Assembly (NCBI RefSeq): GCF_002160865.1
Contig: NZ_NFLJ01000002.1
Location: forward strand, 1-64,000
Direction of reading: 5' to 3'
Origin: Massiliimicrobium timonense
Lineage (GTDB): Bacteria > Bacillota_I > Bacilli_A > Erysipelotrichales > Coprobacillaceae
DNA length: 64,000 bases
How positions within the stretch are numbered: the first letter of the stretch is position 1; each line of letters opens with the position of its first letter. Of this stretch, positions 62,514 to 64,000 are shown piece by piece. The notes below the pieces were generated by a model that saw nothing but the letters and a program-made list of their open reading frames with translations, was not told the origin of the DNA and made no database searches. The position numbers and the translations under genes were made by a program.

Positions 62514-63566
62514 GTGAATGTAGAAATTATCAATGTAGGAACAGAATTGTTGTTGGGAGAAATTGTGAATACCAATGCCACACTTTTACAAAAGGTATGC
62601 AAAGATTTAGGATTTAATGTGTATTATCAAAGTGTTGTGGGTGATAATCCTCAAAGACTCTATGATTGCTTAAAAGTGGCTTTTGAGCGTGGTGCTGATT
62701 GTGTGATGACAACAGGAGGGCTTGGTCCAACAACAGATGATTTAACAAAAGAATTGTCAGCTCAATATCTTGGGTTGGAAATGGTTTATAATAAACAGGA
62801 AGCACAAAAGGTTGAGCAGAAGTGTCGTTATTGTACAGGCGTTGATCAGGTCCCTGACAATAATTTTAAGCAGGCTTATTATCCTCGAGATGCTTATATT
62901 TTAGAAAATGATATGGGGACAGCCAATGGCTGTGTCATGAGTGATGGTCAACATATGATTATTAATTTACCTGGACCACCAAAGGAATTAAAATATGTTG
63001 TTGAACATTCTTTAATTCCTTATTTGGAATCAATGAAACAAGATACCATCTATACTTATGAGTATTTAACGATGTTTATTGGTGAAAGTAAGATTGATGA
63101 AGTGTTAAGAGATCTGATTGAAGATCAAAATCAAGTTTCGATTGCACTGTATGCTGGAGAGGAAACGGTTCGTATTCGTTTGGCTGTTAAAGCATCTTCT
63201 CAAGAAGTGGCTGATGCCTTGATGAAAGATGTTCAATGTGAAATTGAAAAACGTTTAGCTTCTTATATTATTCATGAAAAGAATTTAAAAGAAGCAATAT
63301 TAAAAGAAAAACCATCACTTTGGATTTGTTATGAAAATGATTTTCGTTTTCAAGATGAGTGGTTATCGCCATTCATTCAAAAAGAAGGTGATATTCATAT
63401 TGTTGTGAAAATAAGACAGGAAAAGCTAGGAGAAGTTGTTTGTATAACGATCAATGATGAATATTTTGAAGTTCCTACTTTTGTGAAGGCACATTATTCT
63501 TATGCGAAAGTAGAAGCCAGATTTGTTGGAAAGCTGTATCAATATATAATGACACATAAAAAGTAA
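62514..63566 (+). CDS. CinA-like protein with divergent C-terminal domain
   Basis: A 350-residue protein starting with GTG behind AGGAGGAAG. The N-terminal MoaB/MogA-like domain (about 1-165) is well conserved: INVGTELLLGEIVNTNATLLQK, TTGGLGPTTDDLTKE and NLPGPPKELKYV. The middle part (about 170-260) has the usual CinA linker domain. The C-terminal domain should be the PncC-type NMN deamidase with an AESCTGG motif, but here it reads LKEKPSLWICYENDFRFQ and lacks the Ser-Cys-Thr-Gly-Gly core, so deamidase activity is probably lost. The N-terminal domain is an ADP-ribose pyrophosphatase in other CinA proteins. Confidence 0.88.
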   Translation: MNVEIINVGTELLLGEIVNTNATLLQKVCKDLGFNVYYQSVVGDNPQRLYDCLKVAFERGADCVMTTGGLGPTTDDLTKELSAQYLGLEMVYNKQEAQKVEQKCRYCTGVDQVPDNNFKQAYYPRDAYILENDMGTANGCVMSDGQHMIINLPGPPKELKYVVEHSLIPYLESMKQDTIYTYEYLTMFIGESKIDEVLRDLIEDQNQVSIALYAGEETVRIRLAVKASSQEVADALMKDVQCEIEKRLASYIIHEKNLKEAILKEKPSLWICYENDFRFQDEWLSPFIQKEGDIHIVVKIRQEKLGEVVCITINDEYFEVPTFVKAHYSYAKVEARFVGKLYQYIMTHKK

Positions 63567-63606
63567 AAATATGGTACTTTTGAAATCTATTCCTATGTTT
63601 GTGGTA

Positions 63607-63620
63607 TGCAATCGCTTACA
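63607..63620 (+). promoter_or_regulatory. cre-like site (CcpA) upstream of the RNA candidate
   Basis: TGCAATCGCTTACA matches the relaxed CcpA consensus TGNAANCGNNNNCA. It lies 68 bp upstream of the -35 of the RNA gene. A single match can be chance. Confidence 0.35.
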
Positions 63621-63674
63621 ATGCGATAAAAATAAAAAAACATTGATAAAATCAACATATTTTTTATTTTTTAC

Positions 63675-63899
63675 TTGCGAATATTAAGACTTTATATATA
63701 ATAGGAGATGTCCTCAAGGACAACGTGTATATCATATCATAATATTCCTCGATATACATATGAAGCAAAAGTATTCATATAATTTACTCAAAGAGATCCC
63801 TGCTAGAGGCAGCAGACTAGCAGATAAATAGTGAACAGCAGCACTATGGATCATTATAAGAAAAGAGCGATATTTCAGGGTATATCGCTCTTTTCTTAT
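63675..63899 (+). ncRNA. Candidate structured small RNA with own promoter and terminator (unknown class)
   Basis: A promoter (TTGCGA 63675-63680, 16-bp spacer, TATAAT 63697-63702) is followed by about 190 nt without a credible reading frame. The predicted stems are: TGTCC/GGACA (63709-63722, loop TCAA); TGTATATC/GATATACA (63726-63758); TTCATAT with ATATGAA (63758-63780); and a three-way junction 63795-63852 closed by GATCC/GGATC, with arms CTGCTAG/CTAGCAG and ATAGTG/CACTAT. Then comes an 18-bp terminator (63856-63899). AGCAG occurs three times and can pair with CTGCT. It is not 6S, SRP RNA, tmRNA or RNase P by the motifs I know. No gene follows on the plus strand, so it is probably trans-acting. 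Confidence 0.6.
63856..63899. terminator. Long bidirectional terminator shared by the RNA and the LysR-type gene
   Basis: An 18-bp stem: arm 63856-63873 (core AAGAAAAGAGCGATAT) pairs with 63882-63899 (core ATATCGCTCTTTTCTT), loop of 8 nt. The stop codon of the minus-strand gene lies in the right arm. Confidence 0.9.
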
Positions 63900-64000
63900 T
63901 TAAGCAGTTCAATAAATTGAATGGCAGCTGGGGTTAAGGTTTTTCTTGATAACCAGGCATAGCCAATACTACGTTTGATGAGAGGTTGATCTAGCTGTAT
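63896..64000 (-). CDS. C-terminal end of a LysR-family transcriptional regulator (partial)
   Basis: The last 34 codons before the stop read IQLDQPLIKRSIGYAWLSRK, then TLTPAAIQFIELLK. A final strand of Arg-x-Ile-Gly followed by the LTPAA-x-x-F-I-x-x-L helix is the usual end of the LysR substrate-binding domain. The rest of the gene lies beyond the window, so the target and ligand are unknown. Confidence 0.75.
   Translation of the reverse strand: MQLDQPLIKRSIGYAWLSRKTLTPAAIQFIELLK

Noticed and set aside
63703-63855. 6S RNA, SRP RNA, tmRNA or RNase P RNA
   Set aside because: No GGAAGG-type SRP loop, no tRNA-like end, no single long hairpin with central bubble as in 6S, and far too short for RNase P RNA.

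Overview
The window is AT-rich, tightly packed DNA with strong AGGAGG-type ribosome binding sites, TTGACA/TATAAT-like promoters and U-tailed terminators. Gene content (mraZ-rsmH-ftsL-PBP-PBP, CinA, MG284/MPN403-type protein, GGGtGRT/NifU-like pair, many LytTR regulators, stand-alone MetH activation protein) points to a gut Firmicute of the Erysipelotrichales/Coprobacillaceae type (Coprobacillus, Faecalibacillus, Thomasclavelia relatives). This placement is an inference from gene content, not a database result.

Region 1 (1-11.7 kb, almost all minus strand) is one end of an integrated conjugative or mobilizable element. It carries a tetracycline-resistance cassette (VOC protein, PadR repressor, Tet ribosomal protection protein closest to Tet(44) as I recall it) behind a promoter covered by a perfect palindrome. 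Next come an LPD28-like protein, two tandem paralogues of unknown function, and a large thioester/CnaB (SpaA-type) adhesin with small membrane peptides on both sides. ParB and ParA follow, with an array of eight 9-bp dyads spaced about 11 bp upstream of parA. The rest of the element (conjugation genes, integrase) lies outside the window to the left.

Region 2 (11.7-34.7 kb) is chromosomal. It holds a GGGtGRT/NifU-like pair, an ECF sigma factor with an RsgI-like anti-sigma bearing three PepSY domains, a VanRS-like two-component system with a C39-like protein, and a methionine/folate operon (metF, MetH activation protein, metH). An ABC-F ATPase, a Tim44-like plus membrane-anchored Mrr nuclease pair, an M18 aminopeptidase, an L,D-transpeptidase, a membrane-bound MerR regulator under a 19-bp-spacer promoter, L-lactate dehydrogenase, a PfkB kinase and a MATE exporter follow.

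Region 3 (34.7-44 kb) is the start of the dcw cell-wall cluster (mraZ with four 10-bp operator repeats, rsmH, ftsL, two class B PBPs), then an SNF2/SWIM helicase instead of mraY.

Region 4 (44-49.5 kb) is a LytTR signalling island: an orphan LytTR protein, an XRE regulator, two tandem LytTR response regulators (the first with Glu at the phospho-acceptor site), a convergent AgrC-like kinase/LytTR regulator pair, and a divergent secreted 143-residue protein.

Region 5 (49.5-64 kb) has a CNNM/TlyC-type protein behind a yybP-ykoY (manganese) riboswitch, GNAT, sbcD-sbcC, a DUF4177-like protein, proS, an XRE-membrane regulator, a pentapeptide protein, pyridoxal-type kinase, TatD-associated radical SAM protein, tyrosine phosphatase, MG284-like protein, a membrane protein and a CinA-like protein. 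A strong candidate for an undescribed structured RNA of about 190 nt follows, then the 3' end of a LysR-type gene. Many convergent gene pairs end inside one shared terminator hairpin, so intergenic space is very small. No rRNA, tRNA, IS element or CRISPR array was seen.
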